From contig JAFOEH010000300.1 in the NCBI GenBank assembly GCA_017380275.1, positions 1 through 18,615 of the forward strand: DNA of 18,615 bases, in the 5' to 3' direction. This DNA comes from Alistipes sp. Lineage in GTDB: Bacteria > Bacteroidota > Bacteroidia > Bacteroidales > Rikenellaceae. Both the position numbers and the translations under genes were made by a program. Every line of letters begins with the position of its first letter. Position 1 is the first letter of the stretch. The notes beneath the pieces are model-generated. The model did no database searches. It was given only the letters and a program-made list of their open reading frames with translations, and had not been told where the DNA came from. Shown in pieces: positions 5,819 to 14,743 of the stretch.

Positions 5819-6752
5819 CCACGCAACAACATATCCACTAATCTCGATCATCGTTCCCGTTTACAACGCCTCCAAATATTTGGAGCGTTGTTTTCGTTGT
5901 TTGCGAGAACAGACCTATTCGACATTGGAGTTTATCCTGGTCGATGATGGCTCAACTGACGAAAGCGGAGTGATGTGTGATCAAATCGCAGCGGAGGATC
6001 GCCGTTTCAAAGTCTATCACATCGAAAATGGTGGCGCATCATTGGCTCGCAAGTTCGGTTTGGAGCAGGCTTCGGGAGAGTTTGTGAGTTTTATGGATTG
6101 CGACGATTGTATCGCTGTTGACTACATCAAACAATTATACGACCTCATCGTACGCCACAATACAAACATCAGTGCGTGCCGAGTGCTGAGAATTTTCAAC
6201 GAGAGCGAGATCCCGGCCAAACCCGAGGGGCGCGATCAACTCTTGCAGTTTGATGAGTTAATGCCCCGATTTTTCAAATATGAGTTTTGGGGATTATACG
6301 GCAAATTGTATCGCAAGAAAGTATTTGAGCGAGTTACGTTCCCCATTGCCACCATTAGCGAGGATTACTACGTAATGGCGCAACTCTTTTTGCAAGAAGG
6401 TAATATGGCCTATACCGATGCTCCACTCTACTACTATGAATACCACGAAGGTAGTTTGTCGCACTTGGCTATTTCGAAACGCGCATTCGAAGAGTTTGAC
6501 AACGTTTTGGCCGTCTACGAGCTAATGAGAGTTCGTGCTCCACAATATGCCAATATGGCACTGAGCAACGTAGTCGAAACCTGCATTAAGCTACTCGCGA
6601 TGAATAATAGGGATTCATCGAAGAGATATGCAGAATACGCCGCGCCATTGCGCCAATTCCTTCGCAATCACTTAATCGAAATACTCCGCACAAACGTCAT
6701 CTACTGGAAATTGAAAGTGGTGGCAGGAAGATGGATAATATTTCCGCTGTAA
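5811..6752 (+). CDS. Glycosyltransferase family 2
   Basis: The 313-residue enzyme starts at ATG 5811, overlapping the upxY stop. An earlier ATG at 5742 would run 77 bases into upxY and add a Pro/Ser-rich stretch with no family counterpart. The GT-A fold is clear: ISIIVPVYN (11-19), VDDGSTD (44-50) for nucleotide binding and MDCDD (95-99) as the DxD metal site. The C-terminal region includes FWGLYGKLYRKKVF and ISEDYYV, typical of bacterial capsule GT2 enzymes. It probably adds one sugar from an activated nucleotide donor to the lipid-linked repeat unit at the inner face of the membrane. Donor and linkage cannot be told from sequence. The next gene starts on the last base of its stop codon. Confidence 0.93.
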   Translation: MSSHATTYPLISIIVPVYNASKYLERCFRCLREQTYSTLEFILVDDGSTDESGVMCDQIAAEDRRFKVYHIENGGASLARKFGLEQASGEFVSFMDCDDCIAVDYIKQLYDLIVRHNTNISACRVLRIFNESEIPAKPEGRDQLLQFDELMPRFFKYEFWGLYGKLYRKKVFERVTFPIATISEDYYVMAQLFLQEGNMAYTDAPLYYYEYHEGSLSHLAISKRAFEEFDNVLAVYELMRVRAPQYANMALSNVVETCIKLLAMNNRDSSKRYAEYAAPLRQFLRNHLIEILRTNVIYWKLKVVAGRWIIFPL

Positions 6753-7918
6753 TGCCAAGCAAAACCGACATACTCTTTGTTAATGGGCATTTAAATGTAG
6801 GAGGAGTTGAGCGATCTTTATTTGATACGCTCAAACACCTTGACTATGATAAATTCAACGTCGATCTTTTGTTGCTCGAAGATCTTGGCAATTACGCTTG
6901 TGAAGTACCAAAGCAGGTTAATATCATTCTCAAAGATACTCGCGCTGCCTATGGCCCGATTATTCGTACCCTATTAGGCAATCTGGCAAAACGCGATTGG
7001 TTTAGTCTAAAATTTCGCATCGCGACATTGGTCATTAGACTTTTGGGAAACGTAGGATATAAATGGTTAGCGACATTACTTGTAGGAGGCAGAAACTATG
7101 ATATAGCGATTGCTTATCGTGTAGGCATATCGGCTGATATCGTTGCTCATAGCATTACTGCGAATAAAAAACTTTGCTGGTGGCATCACGGATCTATCAA
7201 GCCCAACGATGATTTAGGACAGCTCAGCTATTTCACGAACATAGTTGCCGTATCGCAAGGGGTAAAAGATATGCTCATCGAGCAACGTGCAACGTTATCG
7301 AACAAAATCACCGTCATTCCCAATATGGTCGATGTGGAGCAGATTTGCAGAATGGGTGATAGCGAGATTGATCCTTATGACGAGGACGATACCCTGAAAT
7401 TTGTCACCGTTGGGCGCATTGTGGTCGAGAAACACATCGAAAATGTTGTCGAGGCCGCTGTGCGACTGAGAGCTGATGGGCGTTTGAAGTTCAAATGGTA
7501 CGTAGTAGGCGATGGTGAGCTATATGACGACATCGCCAAACGTATTAGTGAGGCAAATATCGAGGAGCAGGTGATACTTTGTGGACGTCAAGCAAATCCT
7601 TATCCATATATCAAATATGCAGATATGATGATTCACACATCGCACATCGAATCGCAGGGCTTGGTGATTCAAGAGGCAATGGCACTTGGCACGCCGTGTG
7701 TGGTTACACGATCGGTCGGTCCGTCGGAATTCATCACCGACGGAGAGAATGGCGTAATGGTTGAACCTACGGTCGATAGTCTGATCGAAGGCATCTATCG
7801 TCTTGCTGAGGATACGGCATTACAAGCAAAGCTTATCGCCAATGGGCATGCGACACTCACGCAAGGTTTCACTCCACAAGTAGTTATTGAAAAGATTGAA
7901 AAGTTGATAGCAAAATGA
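6752..7918 (+). CDS. Glycosyltransferase family 4 (GT-B fold)
   Basis: The chosen start gives MPSKTDILFVNGHLNVGGVE, with the ATG sharing one base with the previous stop (TAATG). An ATG 21 bases upstream is possible. The second GT4 in this operon also begins MPSK directly before its first strand, which supports this choice. The protein has 388 residues. The N-terminal Rossmann domain carries GGVERSL. The C-terminal domain has FVTVGRIVVEKHIENVVEA and VVGDGELYDDI, then NPYPYIKYADM and the retaining-GT signature E300-x7-E308 (ESQGLVIQEAMALGTP). It likely transfers a sugar with retention of configuration onto the growing repeat unit. The shared NPYPYIK block suggests it is a paralogue of the GT4 at 12795. 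Confidence 0.93.
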   Translation: MPSKTDILFVNGHLNVGGVERSLFDTLKHLDYDKFNVDLLLLEDLGNYACEVPKQVNIILKDTRAAYGPIIRTLLGNLAKRDWFSLKFRIATLVIRLLGNVGYKWLATLLVGGRNYDIAIAYRVGISADIVAHSITANKKLCWWHHGSIKPNDDLGQLSYFTNIVAVSQGVKDMLIEQRATLSNKITVIPNMVDVEQICRMGDSEIDPYDEDDTLKFVTVGRIVVEKHIENVVEAAVRLRADGRLKFKWYVVGDGELYDDIAKRISEANIEEQVILCGRQANPYPYIKYADMMIHTSHIESQGLVIQEAMALGTPCVVTRSVGPSEFITDGENGVMVEPTVDSLIEGIYRLAEDTALQAKLIANGHATLTQGFTPQVVIEKIEKLIAK

Positions 7919-9090
7919 GCACAAATATAATTCTTTACGGACACGGAGGTAGCGGCAATCACGGTTGTGAGGCTATCGTAAGATCGCTAACCAAAATCTT
8001 ATACAAGCCTAAATCTAACAATATCGAGTTGATGTCGTTGAAACACAATGAAGACAAATTGTATAAGCTTGATGAGATTATCAGCATCAAAGATGTGTTT
8101 ACGAAAACTATTGCTCGAACGTGGGATTTTTGGGCTGCATACATTAAATTGAAATTATTTAAGCAATACGAGCATCTCGATATACTACCATACATAAATG
8201 CGCTGTGTTCTCACCACACAAACGCCATAGCCCTATCAATCGGCGGGGATAATTATTGCTATGGGGATATAGCAGTTTACGCCTGTTTGAATAAGATGTA
8301 TAACAAGCGACATATAAAAACGGCATTTGTAGGATGTTCCGTTGAGCCCGAGTCAATTGCTGATTCGAAAATGCTCACTGATCTAAATCGTTACTCACTC
8401 ATCATTGCACGAGAGAGCATAACGTATGAGGCAATGGTGAAAGCAGGCTTATCGAACGTAAAGTTGTTGCCAGATCCTGCTTTTCAATTGGAGAGAGTTG
8501 ACTTGGAGTTACCCGATGGATTCATCGAAGGCAATACCGTTGGCATAAATCTCAGTCCGATGGTTATGAACTGTGAAAATGGGAATAACATCACCTTTAA
8601 AAATTATGAGAAGCTAATCGAGCATATTATCGCAACCTCAGATATGCAGATTGCGCTGATTCCTCACGTTGTATGGGAAGGAAAAGACGACCGAGTGCCG
8701 CTGAAAATGTTGTATGAGAAATACAAAAATACGGGGCGTGTGGTGATGATTGAGGATCACAACTGTATGGAACTCAAAGGTTACATCGCACGTTGCCGAT
8801 TTATGATCGCTGCCCGTACGCACGCCTCGATTGCCGCATATTCGACTTGTGTGCCTACGTTAGTCGTTGGCTATTCGGTCAAGGCAAAAGGTATTGCAAA
8901 AGATATTTTCGGCACCTACGAGAACTATGTTCTGCCCGTACAATCGCTCTCGCAAGAGGAGGATCTGACCAATGCATTCGATTGGATCTATCAACGTGAG
9001 GATCAAATTCGCACCCATTTGCAGTCGATGATGCCCGAATATCGTGATCGTGCACTGCTCATTGGAGAAGAGTTGAAAAAGATTATGTAA
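7915..9090 (+). CDS. Polysaccharide pyruvyl transferase family protein
   Basis: The 391-residue protein overlaps the previous gene by 4 bases (ATGA). Family signs are HGGSGNHGCEAIVRSL (10-25), SIGGDNY (108-114) and the C-terminal block CRFMIAARTHASIAAYST (294-311), with R301, H303, Y320 and K323 in the usual R-x-H...GY..K pattern. Members transfer pyruvate from phosphoenolpyruvate to sugar hydroxyls as ketals, adding negative charge to exopolysaccharides; CsaB and WcaK are relatives. A ketal pyruvate on the capsule repeat is therefore predicted but not proven, because some members have other roles. It is translationally coupled to the FrhB-like gene downstream, a pairing worth noting. Confidence 0.9.
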   Translation: MSTNIILYGHGGSGNHGCEAIVRSLTKILYKPKSNNIELMSLKHNEDKLYKLDEIISIKDVFTKTIARTWDFWAAYIKLKLFKQYEHLDILPYINALCSHHTNAIALSIGGDNYCYGDIAVYACLNKMYNKRHIKTAFVGCSVEPESIADSKMLTDLNRYSLIIARESITYEAMVKAGLSNVKLLPDPAFQLERVDLELPDGFIEGNTVGINLSPMVMNCENGNNITFKNYEKLIEHIIATSDMQIALIPHVVWEGKDDRVPLKMLYEKYKNTGRVVMIEDHNCMELKGYIARCRFMIAARTHASIAAYSTCVPTLVVGYSVKAKGIAKDIFGTYENYVLPVQSLSQEEDLTNAFDWIYQREDQIRTHLQSMMPEYRDRALLIGEELKKIM

Positions 9091-10280
9091 TGACACTGCG
9101 TCCGCTCGACATAATTCCGACAAAAGATTGTTGTGGTTGCGAGGCTTGTGCAAACATCTGCCCAAAGAATTGCATCGTTGTGCAACCTGATGAGCAGGGA
9201 TTTATGCGGCCTCAACTCGATAAAGCGGAGTGCATTGATTGCGATCTCTGCCGCAAGGCCTGTCCTATATTAGGCGAGAAATGCGTCGGCATCACACCCA
9301 AAGTGATTGCTTGCAAAAACCGCAATAACGATATACGATCTAAGAGTTCCTCGGGAGGAGTCTTTACGGCGCTTGCCGAGAACATCATCAACAATGGGGG
9401 CGTGATATATGGAGCTATGCTCAATGCTCAAATAGAGGTCATACACCAGCGAGTTGACTCGATTGAGGAACTGGAGGCATTGCGCGGATCGAAATATGCA
9501 CAAAGCCACATTGGCAACTGTTTTGCTCGCGCCAAGGATGATTTGCGCAGTGGTCGCCAGGTACTTTTCACGGGTACTCCTTGCCAGATTGCGGGACTAC
9601 GACGTTTCTTAGGGAAAGAGTATGAGAGCTTGCATTGTATCGAGGTCGTATGCCACGGAGTGCCAAGTCCGAAGATCTTCCGCCACTACCTCAATACATT
9701 AGAGCAGAAAACAGGAGCCAAAATCACGGCGTTCAATTTTAGAGATAAGAGCGAAAGCTGGCAGAGATATTCACTCGCTGCGAATTTCGACAATGGCACA
9801 CAAATACGCCAACGAGGGGCTGAGAACCCGTTCCAACGTGGTTTTATCGCCGATCTCTATACCCGTCCATCGTGCACAGTGTGCCGATTCAAAGGTTTTA
9901 CATCGGGAGCCGACATCACTCTTGGCGATTTCTGGGGAAGTGGGATTTTTGGCAAAGAGTATAACGACGACCGAGGCATCTCGTTGGTCTGCATTAATAG
10001 CAGCAAGGGCGAGCGATTGTTCGAGCACATCAAAGGTGAGCTGTTTGATATACGCACCTCGACACTCGAAGACGCAACGCAATTCAATCCCTGCATTGTG
10101 CGTAGCACGACGATGCACCCAAAGAGCGAAAAATTTTGGAGGGCATGCGAAAGCGAAGACTTTGAAGCACTTGTAACTCGCCTACTCCACATCCCCGCGT
10201 GGAAGACTAAATTAAAAGCCCTACCCGCCTACGCAAAAGCGGCAATAAAGAAGATTTTACGCATATTACGACTAATATAA
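9090..10280 (+). CDS. FrhB-like Fe-S oxidoreductase (coenzyme F420 hydrogenase/dehydrogenase beta subunit family)
   Basis: The 396-residue protein starts on the last base of the upstream stop (TAATG). Two ferredoxin motifs lie at the N-terminus: C14-x2-C17-x2-C20-x3-C24-P and C48-x2-C51-x2-C54-x3-C58-P, predicting two [4Fe-4S] clusters. The FrhB core follows with SSSGGVFTALAE (86-97), LRGSKYAQS (131-139), TGTPCQIAGL (161-170) and CTVCRFKG...GADITLGDFWG (262-283). Homologues in methanogens reduce F420 using FAD. Bacteroidetes are not known to make F420, so another electron carrier or substrate is likely. Its place next to a pyruvyl transferase suggests a role in modifying a sugar or its precursor. 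The exact reaction is unknown. Confidence 0.9.
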   Translation: MTLRPLDIIPTKDCCGCEACANICPKNCIVVQPDEQGFMRPQLDKAECIDCDLCRKACPILGEKCVGITPKVIACKNRNNDIRSKSSSGGVFTALAENIINNGGVIYGAMLNAQIEVIHQRVDSIEELEALRGSKYAQSHIGNCFARAKDDLRSGRQVLFTGTPCQIAGLRRFLGKEYESLHCIEVVCHGVPSPKIFRHYLNTLEQKTGAKITAFNFRDKSESWQRYSLAANFDNGTQIRQRGAENPFQRGFIADLYTRPSCTVCRFKGFTSGADITLGDFWGSGIFGKEYNDDRGISLVCINSSKGERLFEHIKGELFDIRTSTLEDATQFNPCIVRSTTMHPKSEKFWRACESEDFEALVTRLLHIPAWKTKLKALPAYAKAAIKKILRILRLI

Positions 10281-10282
10281 CA

Positions 10283-11821
10283 ATGCGCAGCCTAAATTCG
10301 CTTAAAAATATAGCAACAAGCATTGGCACCACCATTATCTTAGCGCTGTTAGGTTTTTTCACGCGCAAGATATTTATCGACTCATTAGGCGAAGAGTACT
10401 TGGGCCTAAATGGATTGTTGCTCAACATCATCGGTATGCTTAGCCTCGTCGAAGGCGGCATTGGAACAAGCATTGTATATAATTTATATAAACCGCTGGC
10501 AGATCACGACGAACCTAAGATTATTGCACTTATCCAACTATATCGACGTATATATAGATATATAGCATTGGGAGTTTTTCTACTTTCATTGTGCATCTAT
10601 CCATTTTTAAATATATTAATCAAAGGCGGAGAAGATCTATCATACGTATCAATCGTATATTTCATATTCGTATTTAACAATCTCATCGGATATTTGATGG
10701 CTGATAAATGGTCATTAATAAACTCTGATCAAAAACAATACAAATTAGCTGGCTATAATCTCACATATCAGATTCTTCTCAATTTAGTTAAAATTGCGAT
10801 ATTATATTATTTTAAGAACTATGTGTTATTCTTAGCTGTTGAGTTGATATTTACCCTAGGGTACAATCTGCTCGTTATTAAAAAAGTCAACACATTGTAT
10901 CCGTACGTTAATACTTCTATAAAATATCCTATTGATCAAGCAACCAAGAAAAATATTGTAACAAACGTCAAGGCTCTATTTCTATATAGTATTGGTGGTT
11001 ATTTACTTCACAGTACGGATAATATCATCATATCAGCATATGTAGGTATTGGAATAGTAGGTTTATATTCTAACTACACACTCATTACCGGGCAGTTAAA
11101 ATCTTTGACCAAGCCTATTTTTGCAGGAGTAAAAGATAGTGTAGGCAACTTAGTCGCAAGCGAAGGAGAAGATAAGCAACACAAAGTATTCAATGTATTA
11201 TATATGATAAACTTCTGCCTTGTGTCATTCGTCGTAGTTTTAATGTATAATACAATAAATCCGTTTATATCGTGGTGGGTAGGTACTGAGTATCTCTTAC
11301 CTCAGTATATTGTAGCCATCATTTGCATAAATTACTATGTCGATGAGATACGAAGCTCAATAATGACTTACAAAACCGTATCTGGAATTTTTGACGCAGA
11401 TAAATATGTAGTATTGATAACGGCAGTTATAAATCTAGTAGTATCTCTCACACTAGTCCACTATTATGGATTAGCTGGCGTTTTATTAGGAACTTCTATA
11501 TCCGTATTATTAACCGCTTCGTGGAATTGGCCTCGATTGGTTTACAAATACACGTTTAAAAGATCTCCTCAAATCTATTACATTAAATACGTAATCTTCA
11601 TAGCGGTTACAGTCGGTTTATGCTTTATTACGCAATTTACCAATGACTCGTTATTCTCGTGTGAAGGTCGATATGATTTCGTCACAATAATAATGAGAGG
11701 TTGTGTATGTCTCATAGCGTGTGCCGCAGTATTCTTTTTAATGTTTAGCAGAACGCAAAGTTTTAAGTATTTAACAGATATAGCAAAGGGGTTATATTAT
11801 AATTTCAAAACCACACATTAG
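10283..11821 (+). CDS. wzx: Wzx-type oligosaccharide flippase
   Basis: This 512-residue, highly hydrophobic protein has about twelve or more membrane segments along its length. The N-terminus reads MRSLNSLKNIATSIGTTIIL, then TRKIFIDSLGEEYLGLNGLL, a pattern common in Wzx flippases of the MOP superfamily. The central GGYLLHSTDNIIISAYVGIG is a further family block. It would move the lipid-linked repeat unit across the inner membrane before polymerisation. It begins 2 bases after the FrhB-like stop. From here base composition drops towards A+T, with many ATA and TTA codons, compared with upxY. Assignment to Wzx rather than another MOP exporter is supported by the operon. Confidence 0.93.
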   Translation: MRSLNSLKNIATSIGTTIILALLGFFTRKIFIDSLGEEYLGLNGLLLNIIGMLSLVEGGIGTSIVYNLYKPLADHDEPKIIALIQLYRRIYRYIALGVFLLSLCIYPFLNILIKGGEDLSYVSIVYFIFVFNNLIGYLMADKWSLINSDQKQYKLAGYNLTYQILLNLVKIAILYYFKNYVLFLAVELIFTLGYNLLVIKKVNTLYPYVNTSIKYPIDQATKKNIVTNVKALFLYSIGGYLLHSTDNIIISAYVGIGIVGLYSNYTLITGQLKSLTKPIFAGVKDSVGNLVASEGEDKQHKVFNVLYMINFCLVSFVVVLMYNTINPFISWWVGTEYLLPQYIVAIICINYYVDEIRSSIMTYKTVSGIFDADKYVVLITAVINLVVSLTLVHYYGLAGVLLGTSISVLLTASWNWPRLVYKYTFKRSPQIYYIKYVIFIAVTVGLCFITQFTNDSLFSCEGRYDFVTIIMRGCVCLIACAAVFFLMFSRTQSFKYLTDIAKGLYYNFKTTH

Positions 11822-12819
11822 TGCCACAACAACCATTAGTATCAATCGTAATGTGCTGCTATAATGGAGCACATTTTATACCGAGAGCCTTTGAGTCGGT
11901 ATTAGAGCAAACATATAACAATATCGAGTTGGTCTTTGTAAATGATGGCTCTACTGACAACACGACAGAAGTAGCCCAATCGTATTTAGATACATTTCAG
12001 ACAAGAGGCTATATTCTTAAAATTATCACACAAGACAATCACGGTCTTGGACACGCGTGTGCGACAGGTTTAAAGCATATAAACGGCGACTTTCTATCTT
12101 ATTTAGATGTAGACGACCTCATAATGCCGACATCAATTGAGGAAAAGGTAAATTTCCTTTGCAATCACCCTAATTATAATGTAGTAAGAACTAATGCATT
12201 TATAGTCCATAACGACAAATTAGATGATACATCAAACTTGCTAGTAAAGAGTGTACGAGAAAAATCTAACAAATATATCTTTGATGATTTGTTATTCGGC
12301 TACACAAATAATTATGCAGGCACATATTTAGTTCGAACTCTGCCCTTATGCGAATTTTATTCAAACAAACAAGTATTAATTTCTCGATATGGGCAAAATT
12401 TACAGATTCTATTACCTTTAACCCATAATACTCCATGTGGGTTTATTGACAAGCCCTTGTTCAAATACATTAAACATTCGAATTCGCATAGTGCACCAAC
12501 TTCTCTTGAAAAAGAAATTGATCTCCATAAAGGATACTGGGATATCAGATATAAAATGTTAGAGTTGATGGGGATCAACGATAATGATTTGTTCAAAAGG
12601 TTAAAAATTCGCAATTTGCAAAATATTATATATAGTACGATTCACCACTCAAATAGAGAACAATTCAATATATATTATTCTCAACTGAAAGTATTAAAGG
12701 CTAATACTTTTGAATTCAAAACCTATAATGCTATTATAAACCAATATAAAACTCAATTGGTTTATCGAGCACTATTTTTTGTCTATAGACACATATGCCC
12801 TCAAAACCTCGCATACTGA
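11821..12819 (+). CDS. Glycosyltransferase family 2, GTG start
   Basis: The start codon is GTG, sharing one base with the flippase stop (TAGTG). The next ATG lies ten codons on and would remove the first beta strand (LVSIVMCCYNG), so GTG is preferred. The 332-residue protein has NDGSTD at 41-46 and YLDVDD at 94-99, the nucleotide and metal sites of the GT-A fold. The C-terminal half (about 150-332) is Asn/Tyr/Lys-rich and less typical. It likely adds a sugar to the repeat unit in the cytoplasm. It is clearly A+T-rich and overlaps the next gene by 25 bases, the longest overlap in the operon. Confidence 0.9.
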   Translation: MPQQPLVSIVMCCYNGAHFIPRAFESVLEQTYNNIELVFVNDGSTDNTTEVAQSYLDTFQTRGYILKIITQDNHGLGHACATGLKHINGDFLSYLDVDDLIMPTSIEEKVNFLCNHPNYNVVRTNAFIVHNDKLDDTSNLLVKSVREKSNKYIFDDLLFGYTNNYAGTYLVRTLPLCEFYSNKQVLISRYGQNLQILLPLTHNTPCGFIDKPLFKYIKHSNSHSAPTSLEKEIDLHKGYWDIRYKMLELMGINDNDLFKRLKIRNLQNIIYSTIHHSNREQFNIYYSQLKVLKANTFEFKTYNAIINQYKTQLVYRALFFVYRHICPQNLAY

Positions 12820-13994
12820 TACTGATTCACTACCTCGAAATTGGAGGGGCAGAGATTTCGTTGATTGGGTTGTTGAACGCTATCGACAAAGCAAAGTACG
12901 ATGTCGATTTGTTCGTTTACAGCCATCAAGGCGAATTGATGCAGTTGATCCCCGACGGAGTGAATTTGCTACCCGAGATTCCAAAATATTCTACTCTCGA
13001 ACGTCCAATGAAGGAGGTATTGCGCGAAGGGTACGTGGATATCGTCGCTGCGCGTCTATTGGCAAAGATCCGACATCATATATATCGTCGCACGCATAAA
13101 ATCAATGGCGAAGATGCGTCAATCTTCCAATATGTTGCAAACTGCACTACTCCACTATTGCCCAAAATCAGCGATACCGAGTATGATTTGGCGATAAGTT
13201 TTCTCAACCCGCATAATATCTGCCTTGACAAAGTGCGTGCAAAGAAAAAAGTGGCGTGGATACATACTGACTACACTAAGATACATATAAACAAGCATTT
13301 GGAGCTACCATATTGGAGTGGATTTGACCATATCGCATCTATTTCAGAGGCTGCGACTGAGGCATTCGTAAAGATATTCCCTGAATTGGCACCTAAGGTT
13401 ATCGAAATTGAGAATATACTTTCGCCCTCATTTGTGCAGAAACGAGCAAATGGTACAGCCGAGGAGATCGAGCCCACAAGTGGCGTTGTCAATTTATTGT
13501 CGGTCGGACGATTCTGTACCGCGAAGAATTACGACAATCTGCCGTTTATTTGCAAACATTTGGTTGAGATGGGCGTTGATGTTCGTTGGTATATAATCGG
13601 TTTTGGAGGTCAAGAGCAGTTGATTCGCGAGAAAATTGCAGAGGCCGGAATGGAAGAGCGTGTGATCATTCTTGGCAAGCGTTCGAATCCTTATCCGTAT
13701 ATCAAGGCGTGTGACATATATGTTCAGCCATCGCGTTACGAGGGTAAATCAGTAACTGTGCGCGAAGCCCAAATGCTTTATAAACCCGTCGTCGTAACAA
13801 ACTACCCCACTGCGTCGAGTCAGATTGAGAATGGCGTTGATGGTGTGATTGTGCCGATGGATAATCGTGCGTGCGCCGAAGGTATAAAGGCGCTGATTGA
13901 CAACAAAGAGTTGCAGGCACGTATCGTCGAGCATTTGCGTACGCACGACTACGGCAACGAAACCGAAGTAGAAAAAATTTATAAGTTGATATGA
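12795..13994 (+). CDS. Glycosyltransferase family 4 (GT-B fold)
   Basis: This 399-residue protein starts MPSKPRILILIHYLEIGGAE, with the ATG lying 25 bases inside the previous gene. The start is firm because the first beta strand follows at once. The C-terminal domain has LLSVGRFCTAKNYDNL, YIIGFGGQEQLI and LGKRSNPYPYIKACDI, then the signature E316-x7-E324 (YEGKSVTVREAQMLYKP). Its N-terminus and NPYPYIK block resemble the GT4 at 6752. It is visibly richer in G+C than the genes just before it, which suggests a different origin. It is probably a retaining transferase acting on the capsule repeat unit. Confidence 0.93.
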   Translation: MPSKPRILILIHYLEIGGAEISLIGLLNAIDKAKYDVDLFVYSHQGELMQLIPDGVNLLPEIPKYSTLERPMKEVLREGYVDIVAARLLAKIRHHIYRRTHKINGEDASIFQYVANCTTPLLPKISDTEYDLAISFLNPHNICLDKVRAKKKVAWIHTDYTKIHINKHLELPYWSGFDHIASISEAATEAFVKIFPELAPKVIEIENILSPSFVQKRANGTAEEIEPTSGVVNLLSVGRFCTAKNYDNLPFICKHLVEMGVDVRWYIIGFGGQEQLIREKIAEAGMEERVIILGKRSNPYPYIKACDIYVQPSRYEGKSVTVREAQMLYKPVVVTNYPTASSQIENGVDGVIVPMDNRACAEGIKALIDNKELQARIVEHLRTHDYGNETEVEKIYKLI

Positions 13995-14734
13995 TCCCAA
14001 AAGTTATACACTATTGTTGGTTCGGTGGGAATCCGCTGCCAGAGTTCGCAGTAAAGTGCATTGACTCGTGGCGTAAATATATGCCCGATTACGAAATCAA
14101 GGAGTGGAACGAATCAAACTTTGACGTAAATATTATTCCATATACGAAAGAGGCTTACGAGGCAAAAAAGTATGCCTTCGTAAGTGACTATGCTCGCTTT
14201 TGGATTCTTTACAAATACGGAGGTGTATATTTCGATACCGATGTGGAGGTAATTCGCCCATTAGACGAGATCATCAATCGCGGAGCCTTTATGGGTTGTG
14301 AGATTGATGGACTGGATCCGCATTATGGGGATATTGCAGTCGCACCTGGTTTGGGTCTGGCGGTCGAGGCTGGCCACGAAGTGTATAAGGCCATTTTGGA
14401 GAAGTATGCCAGCCACCATTTTCTCAACGCAGATGGTTCATATAATACCACATATGCTGTTGTAAAATTGACAACCGATATACTAAAATCTTTCGGGATG
14501 GAGAACATCAAAGGTATTCAGTCGGTTGCTGGCATATATATTTATCCTCAATGCTATTTCAATCCATTTGACGATGCTACCGGACGATTAAATAAAACCT
14601 CTGACACCTATACCATACATTGGTTCTCGAAAACGTGGATGAAAGTTAATCCCGTGCGTCAATGTATCGCCCGTATATTCCACCGAGTCTTCGGTGTGAA
14701 CTTCACCTCGAAATTGCGTAAATTATTTAAATAA
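13991..14734 (+). CDS. GT32-like capsular glycosyltransferase (DXD sugar-binding type)
   Basis: The 247-residue protein overlaps the previous gene by 4 bases (ATGA). The N-terminus MIPKVIHYCWFGGNPLPEFA is the standard opening of this family. The key block is VSDYARFWILYKYGGVYFDT (64-83), with D82-T-D84 as the DXD motif that binds metal and nucleotide sugar. It is related to the catalytic region of Och1-type mannosyltransferases and to capsule enzymes in many gut bacteria. The end is basic (FTSKLRKLFK), which may help membrane contact. The sugar specificity cannot be told. Nine bases separate it from the polymerase gene. Confidence 0.93.
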   Translation: MIPKVIHYCWFGGNPLPEFAVKCIDSWRKYMPDYEIKEWNESNFDVNIIPYTKEAYEAKKYAFVSDYARFWILYKYGGVYFDTDVEVIRPLDEIINRGAFMGCEIDGLDPHYGDIAVAPGLGLAVEAGHEVYKAILEKYASHHFLNADGSYNTTYAVVKLTTDILKSFGMENIKGIQSVAGIYIYPQCYFNPFDDATGRLNKTSDTYTIHWFSKTWMKVNPVRQCIARIFHRVFGVNFTSKLRKLFK

Positions 14735-14743
14735 TACTCTATA

